A stretch of 64,000 nucleotides of DNA, taken from the NCBI RefSeq assembly GCF_000420405.1, contig NZ_ATUW01000007.1, positions 1 to 64,000 on the forward strand. Direction: 5' to 3'. Below the pieces are notes generated by a model. That model was given only the letters and a program-made list of their open reading frames with translations. It searched no databases and was not told where the DNA came from. This stretch comes from Winkia neuii subsp. neuii DSM 8576 (GTDB taxonomy: Bacteria > Actinomycetota > Actinomycetes > Actinomycetales > Actinomycetaceae). Numbering within the stretch: position 1 is the stretch's first letter; every line of letters starts with the position of its first letter. Shown one piece after another: positions 9,004-16,936 of this stretch. Both the position numbers and the translations under genes were made by a program.

Positions 9004-9040
9004 CCCGGACCGCCGCCCCAAGAGGGCAAGACGATCCGGG
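9004..9040. terminator. Hairpin between convergent moaB and the binding-protein gene
   Basis: CCCGGA at 9004-9009 can pair with TCCGGG at 9035-9040, with more short pairing inside (GCCGCCCC with GAGGGC). It follows the moaB stop directly and lies 23 bases from the stop of the convergent gene. No T run is present, so it is a weak terminator candidate. Confidence 0.35.
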
Positions 9041-9062
9041 ATGGGCGATGCTTCGCCGCTAG

Positions 9063-10163
9063 TTACTTGGCTGCTTCAGCCCCTTCGGGAGCCTGCCCGT
9101 CGATAATCCGCTGGGCGTCGTCTTTACTCAGGTCGTAGCCGTAGAAGTCCTTGTAGAACTTCTGGGTTTCGGCTACCAGGTCAACGTCCTTGAACTTGTC
9201 CGGGTAGAAGGTCTTTGCCGACCACAGGATTTGCAGAGCTTCTTCAGCAGAGTAGCGATCCCAGTTGAAGGTGCCAACCGGGTTCTTTATGATCTTTCCG
9301 TCAGCAACAGCCTTCACGCCCGCCCAGGCTGGGTCGGACTTGATCTGATCCACGCCGGCCTGCGCCTTGCCTCCGCCAATAATGATGGCGTCAGGGTTGG
9401 ATCCGATAATCTGCTCTAGCGTAACTTCCTTCATGTTTTGGACGTTGTCCAGGGAATTTTTCAGCCCGGTAGCCTTCATCCATTCGCCGATTAGGGAATC
9501 TGAGCCATCGACCTTAGTCAGGTCGTCCCCACCAACAATGTGCAGCACGGATGGCCTATTCCCATCCGCAACGTCTTTCAGGCGGTCTTTCACCAGGTCC
9601 AAGTTCTTATTCAGGTATTTGTGGAAGGAGGCAGCCTTCTTCTTGGCCTCGGGGGTGCCCAGCACGTCGGCCGTAATATCGATTACCTTGTTCATGTCTG
9701 CGAAGTTCTGGAACTCGACGTGAACTGCCGGGATACCCTTGGCGCGCACGGCCTCGATCTGCTCCTTGTTAGAGGCGAGCACCACCTCGGGTTTGGCCGC
9801 CAGCAATTCTTCAATGTTCAGGTCAGTTTTTGCAGCCGGGGCTGGCAGTTTTTTAATGCCCGGGTACACTTTTGCGAACCAGGGCAGGGCCTGCACCTGC
9901 TTAGTAGTTGCCACTAGCTTGTCGGCACCTCCCAGCAGCAGCACTACCTGGTTGTTTGCGTGCCACAGGTCTGCGATGCGCTTCGGCTGGGCGGGAATTT
10001 TTACCTTGGTGCCGTCAACGTCGGTTACGGTGCGGGTCTTGGATTCGGTCTGCGTTGCTGCGGGGGACGGCTTTTCGCTCGCCTGGTTTGCGCCGCACGC
10101 GGTAAGGGTTAGCGGCATTGCCACCAACGCACCAAGTGCCACTACTTTCTTCAGCAGAGACAT
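9063..10163 (-). CDS. ABC transporter substrate-binding lipoprotein, possibly molybdate (MolA-like)
   Basis: Extracytoplasmic binding protein of the helical-backbone type III class (BtuF/FhuD/MolA). The 366-residue product has a lipoprotein signal with lipobox LTAC near residue 24. The mature part carries the usual start (DVDGTKVKIPAQPKRIA) and ends with GTFNWDRYSAEEALQ, a pattern I associate with MolA-type molybdate/tungstate binders. The ATG at 10161-10163, with GAAAGG upstream, is preferred over the longer open frame because it starts the signal peptide. It is the last gene of a permease-ATPase-binding protein operon. A siderophore, heme or cobalamin substrate cannot be excluded; the surrounding molybdenum genes favour molybdate. 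Confidence 0.75.
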   Translation of the reverse strand: MSLLKKVVALGALVAMPLTLTACGANQASEKPSPAATQTESKTRTVTDVDGTKVKIPAQPKRIADLWHANNQVVLLLGGADKLVATTKQVQALPWFAKVYPGIKKLPAPAAKTDLNIEELLAAKPEVVLASNKEQIEAVRAKGIPAVHVEFQNFADMNKVIDITADVLGTPEAKKKAASFHKYLNKNLDLVKDRLKDVADGNRPSVLHIVGGDDLTKVDGSDSLIGEWMKATGLKNSLDNVQNMKEVTLEQIIGSNPDAIIIGGGKAQAGVDQIKSDPAWAGVKAVADGKIIKNPVGTFNWDRYSAEEALQILWSAKTFYPDKFKDVDLVAETQKFYKDFYGYDLSKDDAQRIIDGQAPEGAEAAK

Positions 10164-10167
10164 ATTT

Positions 10168-10959
10168 TTACCTTTCTTCAATTCTTTCGGCCCCCAGACA
10201 CACATGCCTGTGCAACTGGTCGTCCCAGCGCACCCGTATGGGGGTTCCGAAAAGTTCTGTGAGTGAGCTGCTTGTTAGCACTTCTGCCGCCGCACCTACT
10301 TTTACGGGTTTGCCTTTTTCCATGAGGGCTACTTTGCCCCCCAGTAAAAAAGCCTGGTTAGGGTCGTGGGTGGTAGCCACGACCGCGAAGCCTTCCCCCG
10401 TCAGCTCCCGCATTTTCTTTAGGGTGCGCATTTGGTTTCCCATGTCGAGGGCGGATGTGGGCTCATCCATGACCACTAGCGGGGAGCCTTGCACCAGGGC
10501 GCGCGCAAAGCCCACGCGTTGTTTTTCCCCGCCAGATAGCTCGTTTATCGGCCTGCCTGCGAAGTCCTCCAGCCCCATTTCTGCTATTACTTTGCGCACG
10601 CGCAACCGGTCCTTCGCCCTCGGTGAGCTGAAGGCGCCCAGGTAGGGGGTGCGCCCCATGAGCAGGTAGTCGGTTACAGAATAGGCAACGTTGACGGTTT
10701 CTGTTTGGGGCAGGTAGCAGGCCAGGCGGGCCCGCTTGGCGGGGCTGAGGCGAGTCGTGGCGGTGCCGCCTAGGCGGGCTTCGCCCTCGGTGGGGGTGGC
10801 CAGCCCGAGCGCAACCTGCAAAAGCGTCGATTTACCGGCGCCATTTTTACCCAATATTGAAAGAGTTTGCCCCTTTTCGAGGGTGAGGTTCACGTCGCGG
10901 AATACCCACTTGTCTGCACGGTAGTAGAAGCCGACATTTTCTAGTTGCATCAGGCTCAT
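10168..10959 (-). CDS. ABC transporter ATP-binding protein (FecE/BtuD/MolC type)
   Basis: Energises the permease encoded just upstream. The 263-residue product has Walker A GKNGAGKST near residue 37, the signature LSGGEKQ, Walker [13 protein letters not shown], and the switch histidine in TTHD. The start overlaps the permease stop by four bases, and four bases separate the stop from the binding-protein ATG. Translation of the three genes is therefore probably coupled. The second Met (codon 4) is an alternative start. Substrate follows the operon assignment: molybdate is likely, iron-chelate or cobalamin possible. Confidence 0.9.
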   Translation of the reverse strand: MSLMQLENVGFYYRADKWVFRDVNLTLEKGQTLSILGKNGAGKSTLLQVALGLATPTEGEARLGGTATTRLSPAKRARLACYLPQTETVNVAYSVTDYLLMGRTPYLGAFSSPRAKDRLRVRKVIAEMGLEDFAGRPINELSGGEKQRVGFARALVQGSPLVVMDEPTSALDMGNQMRTLKKMRELTGEGFAVVATTHDPNQAFLLGGKVALMEKGKPVKVGAAAEVLTSSSLTELFGTPIRVRWDDQLHRHVCLGAERIEER

Positions 10960-11969
10960 CGGACTTTCACCTTGCCTACGGCTAGTAGCAGCAAGAATAG
11001 GGGCGCACCAATCATGCCGGTGACCACTCCGAGCGGGACTTCCATCTGGTTGAGCGAGCGCGCCAGCGTATCGACAACCACCATGAATGAGGCACCAAAG
11101 GTTACTGACAGGGGCAGTAGGCGCGCATTATTTGGCCCCACAACCAGGCGGCACAGGTGCGGCACCACGAGCCCCACCCACGAAACAGTTCCGGCCAAAC
11201 ACACGGCAGCAGCGGTTAGAACAGTAGCCGCCAGGATTGCAAACGAGCGGTCCCGGCGCAGGTTCACTCCCAACGCGGCGGCCTCGCGATCTCCAAGGGA
11301 AATCACGTTGATACGCCAGCGCATTGCCAGCAGGAGTGCGGCGGCGGGTAGCGCTAGCAGGGCGCAGTGGGCCAGCGAATCAGTACGCACGTCCGAGAGG
11401 GAGCCCATTTGCCAAAACACGATGGCAGCGAGCTCTGTTTCCGGATCTGCAACAAATTTTAAGATTCCCACGAGGGCGGATCCAAAACCGCCAATTATTA
11501 CACCCGAGAGCACCAGCATCAGCGTTGAATCGTTGCGCAGCACGCGCGGGATAGAGGTGGCAAGTAAAACAGCGACGATGCCGCCAACGAGCGCCGCCGC
11601 CGATACGCCCAGCGTGGACAGCCCCAACAGAATTGCCCCTGCGGCCCCCACCGAAGCGCCCTGCGATACGCCTAGGATGCCAGGCGATACCAGCGGATTG
11701 CGGAAGATTCCTTGATAGGACACCCCAGCTAGTGCCAGCGCAGCTCCGACGAGGGCGGCCCCCACCATGCGCGGCAGGCGCACCTGGTAGAGCACAGTCG
11801 CATCCGCGGCAGAAACACTGTCTTTAGCAAATGGGTTGAATGCGGTGAAAATAGTGTGAGCGGGCAGCCCGTACCTGCCCACGGTTAGACATGCACCCAT
11901 TATTGCGAGCAACACCACAGCGGAAATTAACAGGAGGAATGCTAACTGCGCCCCCGCAGATTTTCGCAT
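10956..11969 (-). CDS. ABC transporter permease, FecCD family (MolB-like)
   Basis: Membrane component of the type II importer encoded by this operon. The 337-residue product has about nine to ten hydrophobic segments and the family stretches GVSYQGIFRNPLVSPGILG and SWVGLVVPHLCRL. The ATG at 11967-11969 is selected because AAGGGG lies six bases upstream; the open frame extends nine codons further. It is the first gene of the operon, facing away from the HTH-TOBE regulator gene across a 356-bp region. No cobalamin riboswitch sequence was recognised upstream, which argues mildly against a vitamin B12 role. Confidence 0.9.
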   Translation of the reverse strand: MRKSAGAQLAFLLLISAVVLLAIMGACLTVGRYGLPAHTIFTAFNPFAKDSVSAADATVLYQVRLPRMVGAALVGAALALAGVSYQGIFRNPLVSPGILGVSQGASVGAAGAILLGLSTLGVSAAALVGGIVAVLLATSIPRVLRNDSTLMLVLSGVIIGGFGSALVGILKFVADPETELAAIVFWQMGSLSDVRTDSLAHCALLALPAAALLLAMRWRINVISLGDREAAALGVNLRRDRSFAILAATVLTAAAVCLAGTVSWVGLVVPHLCRLVVGPNNARLLPLSVTFGASFMVVVDTLARSLNQMEVPLGVVTGMIGAPLFLLLLAVGKVKVR

Positions 11970-12325
11970 CCGTTCCCCTTCCGCACCTGCTGGCATATCC
12001 GCTACCTAGTCTTGCACCTGCGGAGCTAAATCTATTGTTTTACCGCGTGTGATTTTCTTAGCGAAAAATTCTTCCTACATCCGCCAATGATTACATATCC
12101 GCATTGTGGTGCGCCACAGCAGGCATCACGCCACAAATCCCCAAAATTTCTGCGGCGGCGAATGCCCGAACCTAAGTCGGAATTTACCCCCTAACGCGCC
12201 CGCCCGCCCTCGGCTATGGTGGCAGCAGAGGCCGCATTTTCGCAGCCCAAACCCGAAATAGTCACTTCCGCATTTGCGGCAAAATTGCTTGCTGATGTCC
12301 GCAACAAATAGATAAGGTGGTATCG
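11970..12325. promoter_or_regulatory. Divergent control region of the two molybdenum-type transport operons
   Basis: This 356-bp gene-free stretch separates the FecCD-type operon (minus) from the TOBE regulator-modA-modBC operon (plus). It holds two near-symmetric elements: TGTGGTGCGCCACA at 12105-12118, and CCGCA-TT-TGCGG shortly before the regulator gene. Either could be an operator, for example for the TOBE regulator. No convincing -35/-10 pair was found by eye. Confidence 0.4.
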
Positions 12326-12700
12326 ATGAATTACCGTATTTCTGAAGTATCGCGCCTGCTCGGCGTCTCTGACGACACTGTCCGCCGGTGGCTCGACGAC
12401 GGGCGAATCCAGGCCGAAAAGGATTCTTCCCCGCTGCAGGTTACTGGCGAATCGCTGGCGCGCTACCTAAAGGATGCGAATACTCACGAACCAAGTCACA
12501 ACGTTTCTAGCCGAAATCTGTTAGATGGCCTAGTTATCGAGGTCATCTCGGATAAGGTCATGAGCCAGGTAGTAATGCAGTGCGGCCCCTACCGGGTGGT
12601 TTCACTAATTTCTACCGAGGCAGTAAAGGATCTAGATCTAAAACCGGGCGTTATTGCAAAGGCGCAGATCAAGGCCACAAACGTTTCTATCGTCAAATAA
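12326..12700 (+). CDS. HTH-TOBE molybdate-responsive regulator / molbindin-like protein
   Basis: A 124-residue two-domain protein. Residues 1-50 form an excisionase/MerR-like helix-turn-helix (ISEVSRLLGVSDDTVRRWLDDG). Residues 58-124 form one Mop/TOBE oxyanion-binding domain, recognisable from SRNLLDGLVIEV and VIAKAQIKATNVSIV. Such proteins bind molybdate or tungstate and are thought to control uptake or store the oxyanion. The ATG at 12326 has AAGGTGG five bases upstream and is preferred over the GTG at 12317 that overlaps this site. It lies 35 bases before modA and probably shares its transcript. The target operator is not known; the divergent region upstream is the obvious candidate. Confidence 0.85.
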   Translation: MNYRISEVSRLLGVSDDTVRRWLDDGRIQAEKDSSPLQVTGESLARYLKDANTHEPSHNVSSRNLLDGLVIEVISDKVMSQVVMQCGPYRVVSLISTEAVKDLDLKPGVIAKAQIKATNVSIVK

Positions 12701-12735
12701 GTTCGCGGGCTAGCCGCGACGAAAGGCAGTTACAA

Positions 12736-13557
12736 ATGCTTCGTAAGTTTGGTACTGGCCTGGCCTTGGTGGCCGCGGCCGCTATGGCCCTTTCTGGCTG
12801 TTCGTCTACAGACAACCAGAAGGCGAACGATGCCAAGTCTGAAACCTCTCAGTCCACTCAGGCTGACCAGGGTAAGAACCTGGGCAATGTCACTATTTTC
12901 GCGGCAAAATCCCTAACCAAAGCCTTCACCGAGTTGGGCAAAGAATTCGAGAAGCAGAACAAGGGCACCAAGGTTACCTTCAGCTTTGACGGCTCTCAGA
13001 ACCTGGTAGATCAGATCCACCAGGGTTCGCCCGCCGACGCCCTGTTTACTGCCGACCAGAAGAACATGGACAAGGCCGACAAGAACGGCGACGTCGAGGC
13101 CAACAAGTCCTACGCCACCAACACTTTGGTCATGGTTGTTCCCAAGGGCAACCCGGCTGGAGTAAAGGAATTCACTACTGACGCCCTCAAAGACAAGAAG
13201 CTAGTGGTGTGCGCCGTTGGGGTCCCCTGTGGCAACGCCACCAAGGAGCTCGCCGAAATGGCGGGCGTAAAGTTCACCCCGGTTTCCGAGGAGCAGAACG
13301 TGGGCGACACCCTCGCCAAGGTTGAAACTGGCGAGGCCGACGCCGGCATCGTCTACAAGACCGACGCCATGGCCTCCGACAAGGTCGAGGCAATCAAACT
13401 TCCGCACGCGGACATGGTGGTAAATGACTACCGAGTTGCTTTGACCAAGTCGGCAAAGAATAAGGAGGGCGGCAAAGCCTTCGTAGATTTCATTCTTTCG
13501 GACGCAGGCCAAAAGATCCTCGAAAAGTACGGCTTCACAGCCCCAACTAACAAGTAA
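12736..13557 (+). CDS. modA: Molybdate ABC transporter substrate-binding lipoprotein
   Basis: High-affinity oxyanion-binding protein, anchored by a lipobox (LSGC around residue 20). The 273-residue product has the ModA fold signature in order: VTIFAAKSLTKAFTELG, FSFDGSQNLVDQIHQG, PADALFTAD, and a C-terminal GKAFVDFILSDAGQKIL. The ATG at 12736 starts a signal peptide and is preceded by GAAAGG; the frame stays open upstream into the regulator gene, but that part is not protein-like. It sits between the TOBE regulator and modBC; a strong hairpin follows the stop. Confidence 0.95.
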   Translation: MLRKFGTGLALVAAAAMALSGCSSTDNQKANDAKSETSQSTQADQGKNLGNVTIFAAKSLTKAFTELGKEFEKQNKGTKVTFSFDGSQNLVDQIHQGSPADALFTADQKNMDKADKNGDVEANKSYATNTLVMVVPKGNPAGVKEFTTDALKDKKLVVCAVGVPCGNATKELAEMAGVKFTPVSEEQNVGDTLAKVETGEADAGIVYKTDAMASDKVEAIKLPHADMVVNDYRVALTKSAKNKEGGKAFVDFILSDAGQKILEKYGFTAPTNK

Positions 13558-13566
13558 AACTGCTTA

Positions 13567-13588
13567 GTGGCCCGCTCCGGCGGGCCAC
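13567..13588 (+). terminator. Intercistronic hairpin between modA and modBC
   Basis: A perfect 9-bp stem (GTGGCCCGC, loop TCCG, GCGGGCCAC) begins nine bases after the modA stop and ends ten bases before the modBC ATG. No T run follows. It probably acts as a partial terminator or mRNA-stabilising structure giving more ModA than ModBC. Confidence 0.65.
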
Positions 13589-13598
13589 AGGTGTATTT

Positions 13599-15125
13599 AT
13601 GAAGCTAAAGTATGCTCCCTGGCTGGCACTGCCCGGCGCCCTCGCCGCCCTCTTTTTAGTATTTCCCCTGGTAACCGTCTTTACGCAAACTCCCTGGACG
13701 CGCTTCGGCCAGCTGATTTCCACCGACGTTTCCCAAGATGCCCTGTGGCTATCGCTGCGCACCTGCGGCATCACGCTCGCCCTCTGCGTAATGCTGGGCG
13801 TCCCCCTAGCCTTTGTGCTGGCGAATTTGCCAGATAGGTGGTGGGCACGGCTGCTGCGCACAGTGGTCACGCTGCCAATGATGCTGCCCCCGGTGGTGGC
13901 CGGCCTGGCCCTCTTGCTCACCTGGGGCAGGCGCGGCCTACTGGGCCGGCACCTATCTGTAGCAGGCATAGAAATTGGCTTCACTACCCTGGCAGTGATC
14001 ATGGCGCAGACGTTTGTGGCCATGCCCTTTTTAGTCTCTTCGCTCGAGGGCGCTATCCGCACTCGCGGCAGCGAATACGACCAGGCTGCGCGCGCTTTGG
14101 GGGCCTCTAGAACGCGCACTTTCTTCCAGGTGACGCTGCCTGTCATGTTCCCCTCAGTGCTCTCGGCGGCAGCCATGTCCTTTTCGCGTGCTCTAGGCGA
14201 ATTCGGGGCCACCATTACTTTTGCGGGATCCCTGCAAGGCACCACTCAAACCATGCCTTTAGCAATCTACTTACAACGCCAGTCCTCCACCGACGAGGCC
14301 CTGGCTTTATCCGTCGTTCTGCTCGCACTGGCGTTAGCAATCTTGTTTGGGGCCAACGCCCTGGCCGCCCACCTCCCCGGCGGGCGAACCGAGGCAGAAA
14401 TGCAGGCGTTGCAAAAACGCCGCGCAAAGACAGGAAGTACCTTCACCGAGCCAGCTGCCCCAGCCGAAGGGGAGCTGCCCGTTTCAGCTTCGCCCTCGTC
14501 CTGCCCTTCAATCCACGTGGCGGCGAAGGTTAGCGAACGCGACGTATCCTTGAATGTGGATCTTCCGGGCGGGGTACTCACCTCGGTGATGGGCCCCAAC
14601 GGGTCGGGTAAATCCACACTGCTGTCGCTCATTTCGGGATCTTTGCTTCCCTCCGAGGGGCAGGTCAGTTTCGACCCGCCCTCGCCCAAAATCGTGCTAT
14701 TGCAGCAAAAATCGCTACTATTTCCGCACATGTCCGTACGCCAAAATGTCGAGTTCGGGTTGCGGGCCCGCCACGTGGGCGCAAAGGCGGCCCGCGAGCG
14801 CGCCAGAGCCGAATTGAAAGCGGTAGGAATGGAAGCGCTAGCCGAGCGCCGTTCCACCCAGCTTTCGGGCGGGCAGGCTCAGCGGGCTGCAATTGCCAGG
14901 GCAATGGCGTTGGATCCGGATGTGGTACTGCTCGACGAGCCCATGGCTGGTTTGGACGAACCTTCTGCCCAGGCAGTTCGCCACCAGCTGCTGCGCCGCC
15001 TGCAAGCGCACCCTTTCACCGCGGTTTTAGTTACTCACGATGTGGAGGACGCAGCCCAGCTTTCCAGCTTTGACGTGCTTATCCGCCACGGCCGGGTGGA
15101 GCGGGCCGAACCCCACAAAGGCTAG
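13599..15125 (+). CDS. modBC: Fused molybdate ABC transporter permease-ATPase (ModB-ModC)
   Basis: A 508-residue protein joining the two halves that are normally separate. Residues 1-258 are a ModB permease with about five to six membrane segments and the coupling EAA-type loop at 159-181 (EYDQAARALGASRTRTFF). A Pro/Ala-rich linker covers about 265-305. Residues 306-508 are a ModC-type ATPase with Walker A GPNGSGKST (332-340), signature LSGGQ (422-426), Walker B VVLLDEP and switch TH. The C-terminal TOBE domain of ordinary ModC is absent. Oxyanion sensing may therefore rest on the separate TOBE protein encoded two genes upstream. The ATG lies ten bases after a strong hairpin with a modest CAGG site. 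Confidence 0.93.
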   Translation: MKLKYAPWLALPGALAALFLVFPLVTVFTQTPWTRFGQLISTDVSQDALWLSLRTCGITLALCVMLGVPLAFVLANLPDRWWARLLRTVVTLPMMLPPVVAGLALLLTWGRRGLLGRHLSVAGIEIGFTTLAVIMAQTFVAMPFLVSSLEGAIRTRGSEYDQAARALGASRTRTFFQVTLPVMFPSVLSAAAMSFSRALGEFGATITFAGSLQGTTQTMPLAIYLQRQSSTDEALALSVVLLALALAILFGANALAAHLPGGRTEAEMQALQKRRAKTGSTFTEPAAPAEGELPVSASPSSCPSIHVAAKVSERDVSLNVDLPGGVLTSVMGPNGSGKSTLLSLISGSLLPSEGQVSFDPPSPKIVLLQQKSLLFPHMSVRQNVEFGLRARHVGAKAARERARAELKAVGMEALAERRSTQLSGGQAQRAAIARAMALDPDVVLLDEPMAGLDEPSAQAVRHQLLRRLQAHPFTAVLVTHDVEDAAQLSSFDVLIRHGRVERAEPHKG

Positions 15126-15132
15126 CAGGCTT

Positions 15133-15173
15133 AGCCGCTGCACCTTCAGCCGGGCCGAGTTGGCGGCTATTTT
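15133..15173 (+). terminator. Terminator of modBC, overlapping the moaC 3-prime end
   Basis: AGCCGC at 15133-15138 pairs with GCGGCT at 15163-15168, followed by ATTTTT. It ends the plus-strand molybdate operon and reaches into the last codons of the convergent moaC. Confidence 0.5.
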
Positions 15174-15646
15174 TCGTAGCCGGGCCTATACCAGTCCCCG
15201 GATCTCCCGCCCGCCTTGTGAATGATTTTGCAGTCAGTAATTTGGGCGGACCGGTCCACGCCTTTGACCATGTCCACTATGGCGAGGGCAGCCACCGACA
15301 CCGCGGTGAGGGCTTCCATTTCGACGCCGGTACGGTCGGCGGTGCGCACGGTGGCGGTTATGGCCACGTGGTCTTGGTTCAGTTCCAAGTCGACTTGTGC
15401 TCCGTGCACCCCTATGGTGTGCGCCAAGGGTAGTAGTTCGGGCACCTTTTTGGCGGCGGATATGCCGGCTATGCGCGCTACCGCCAGCACGTCACCTTTG
15501 GGAACGGTACCGTCGCGGAGGGCCTGCACGATCTGGCTGGAGCATTCCACTTTGCCGATGGCGGTGGCTTCGCGGACGGTGGGTGCTTTAGCTGTCACGT
15601 CTACCATGTGGGCGTTTCCCGCCTCGCTGAGGTGGCTAAATTTCAT
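15167..15646 (-). CDS. moaC: Cyclic pyranopterin monophosphate synthase
   Basis: Converts the MoaA product (3-prime,8-cH2GTP) to cPMP, the second half of the first molybdenum-cofactor step. The 159-residue length is normal. Family motifs are visible: MVDVTAKAPTVREA at the N-terminus, LPLAHTIGVHGAQVDLEL, and the catalytic segment GVEMEALTAVSVAALAIVDMVKG with its conserved Lys. The ATG at 15646 overlaps the moeA stop as ATGA, with GGGAGG upstream, so it is coupled to moeA. It is convergent with modBC. Confidence 0.96.
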   Translation of the reverse strand: MKFSHLSEAGNAHMVDVTAKAPTVREATAIGKVECSSQIVQALRDGTVPKGDVLAVARIAGISAAKKVPELLPLAHTIGVHGAQVDLELNQDHVAITATVRTADRTGVEMEALTAVSVAALAIVDMVKGVDRSAQITDCKIIHKAGGRSGDWYRPGYEK

Positions 15647-16902
15647 CTGGGCCTCCCAAACCACATTACGGGTACCTCTTCGCCAACTTTTACTTCTGCC
15701 TGATCAGCAGGTATTCTCACGAGCCCGGTGGCAGCCGCCAGCGAGGCCACAAAGTGCGATTTTGAGCCCCCGTGGCTGGCTGGGTGAACGTGCACCTCGG
15801 CGCTGGGAAGGCCATTTTCGCCCTCGCGCGCCGTGGCGGGCAAGAATTGTACGCGTCCGGTCTTGCGCTTCCACCCGGTGCCCACTTCGGCACGCGTGAA
15901 ACGGTCGTCAAAAGCAGCCGGGCGCTGGCCTTCTAGTTTGTGTATCAAGGGCACGGCAAACAGGTACCAGGACACGAGGACGGATACGGGGTTTCCGGGT
16001 AGGCAAAGGATCGGTACGTCCCGGCCGTTTGCGCGGATCTGGCCGAAGCCTTGCGGTTTGCCCGGTTGCATGGCAACTTTGGTGAAGGTGACTCCTTTTT
16101 GCCGCAGGGCTGCTTTGACCACGTCGAAGGCTCCTGCCGAAACCCCGCCCGTGGTGATCAGCAAGTCCACTTCGCGGGCGGCCGCATCTAGATCTGCTAA
16201 GAATCCCTCTACAGTGTCGGCGTGAAAGGCCCGCAGATGGGCGCTGGCTCCGGCCTCGGCAGCTAGAGAGGCAACCAGCACCGAGTTGGAATCTGGTATC
16301 TGCCCGGGCTTTAGCTGTTCACCGGCCGGGCGCAATTCCTCGCCGGTGGTTACTACTCCGACGCGTAACCCCGGGCGTATCTGCACTTGGCCGTAGCCCA
16401 CCGCGACCAGTGCTGAAAGGTGGGCCGCACTAAGGCGCGTCCCCGCCTGAAACAGCGTTTCGCCAGCGTTTATATCTTCACCGGCTCGGCGAACGTTGGC
16501 GCCTGCAGCAACGTCGGCACTGAAGGTCACTTGGGCGGGGGCCTGTTCGGCCATGTTTTGGTCGGCGTTTTCGGTAAGCTCCACTTGCACTACGGCGTTT
16601 GCGCCACTGGGCAGTGGAGCTCCGGTCATAATGCGCATGGCCGTACCCGCCTCGAGCGTTAGCGGGTCCGTACGCCCCGCGGGAATGTCGGTGCTAACCG
16701 GCAGGGTGCAACCTGCTTGCACGTCCTCTGCGCGCACTGCGAAACCGTCCATCGCAGAGTTTGTAAAGGGAGGTACCGAATAGCGGGCGGGAGTATCTTG
16801 CGCCAACACTCTGCCCAAAGCCTGTTCTACTGGCACCGTTTGCGGCGGCAGCGGCTGGCCGAGTTGCAATACGTCGCGGTAGTGCGCGGCAACATCTTTC
16901 AT
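15643..16902 (-). CDS. moeA: Molybdopterin molybdenumtransferase
   Basis: Inserts molybdate into adenylylated molybdopterin. The 419-residue product has the MoeA domain order, with PPFTNSAMDGFAV near the N-terminus, MTGAPLPSGANAVVQVE, TTGGVSAGAFDVVK in the MogA-like domain, and LPGNPVSVLVSWYLF. The aspartates of SAMDGFA and GAFDVVK are kept. The ATG at 16900-16902 is chosen for its AAGGGAG at six bases; a GTG 18 bases upstream is also in frame but overlaps that site. It is 34 bases downstream of moeB and overlaps moaC by four bases. Confidence 0.95.
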   Translation of the reverse strand: MKDVAAHYRDVLQLGQPLPPQTVPVEQALGRVLAQDTPARYSVPPFTNSAMDGFAVRAEDVQAGCTLPVSTDIPAGRTDPLTLEAGTAMRIMTGAPLPSGANAVVQVELTENADQNMAEQAPAQVTFSADVAAGANVRRAGEDINAGETLFQAGTRLSAAHLSALVAVGYGQVQIRPGLRVGVVTTGEELRPAGEQLKPGQIPDSNSVLVASLAAEAGASAHLRAFHADTVEGFLADLDAAAREVDLLITTGGVSAGAFDVVKAALRQKGVTFTKVAMQPGKPQGFGQIRANGRDVPILCLPGNPVSVLVSWYLFAVPLIHKLEGQRPAAFDDRFTRAEVGTGWKRKTGRVQFLPATAREGENGLPSAEVHVHPASHGGSKSHFVASLAAATGLVRIPADQAEVKVGEEVPVMWFGRPR

Positions 16903-16936
16903 TCTTACTCCCTTGTTCACCTAATTCCTGGTGCGC

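Noticed and set aside
11970-12325. Cobalamin riboswitch ahead of the FecCD-type transporter
   Set aside because: No B12-box-like sequence or matching stem arrangement was found, and the gene context is molybdenum-related.
12317-12325. GTG start for the HTH-TOBE gene
   Set aside because: It overlaps the AAGGTGG that serves as ribosome-binding site for the ATG nine bases later.
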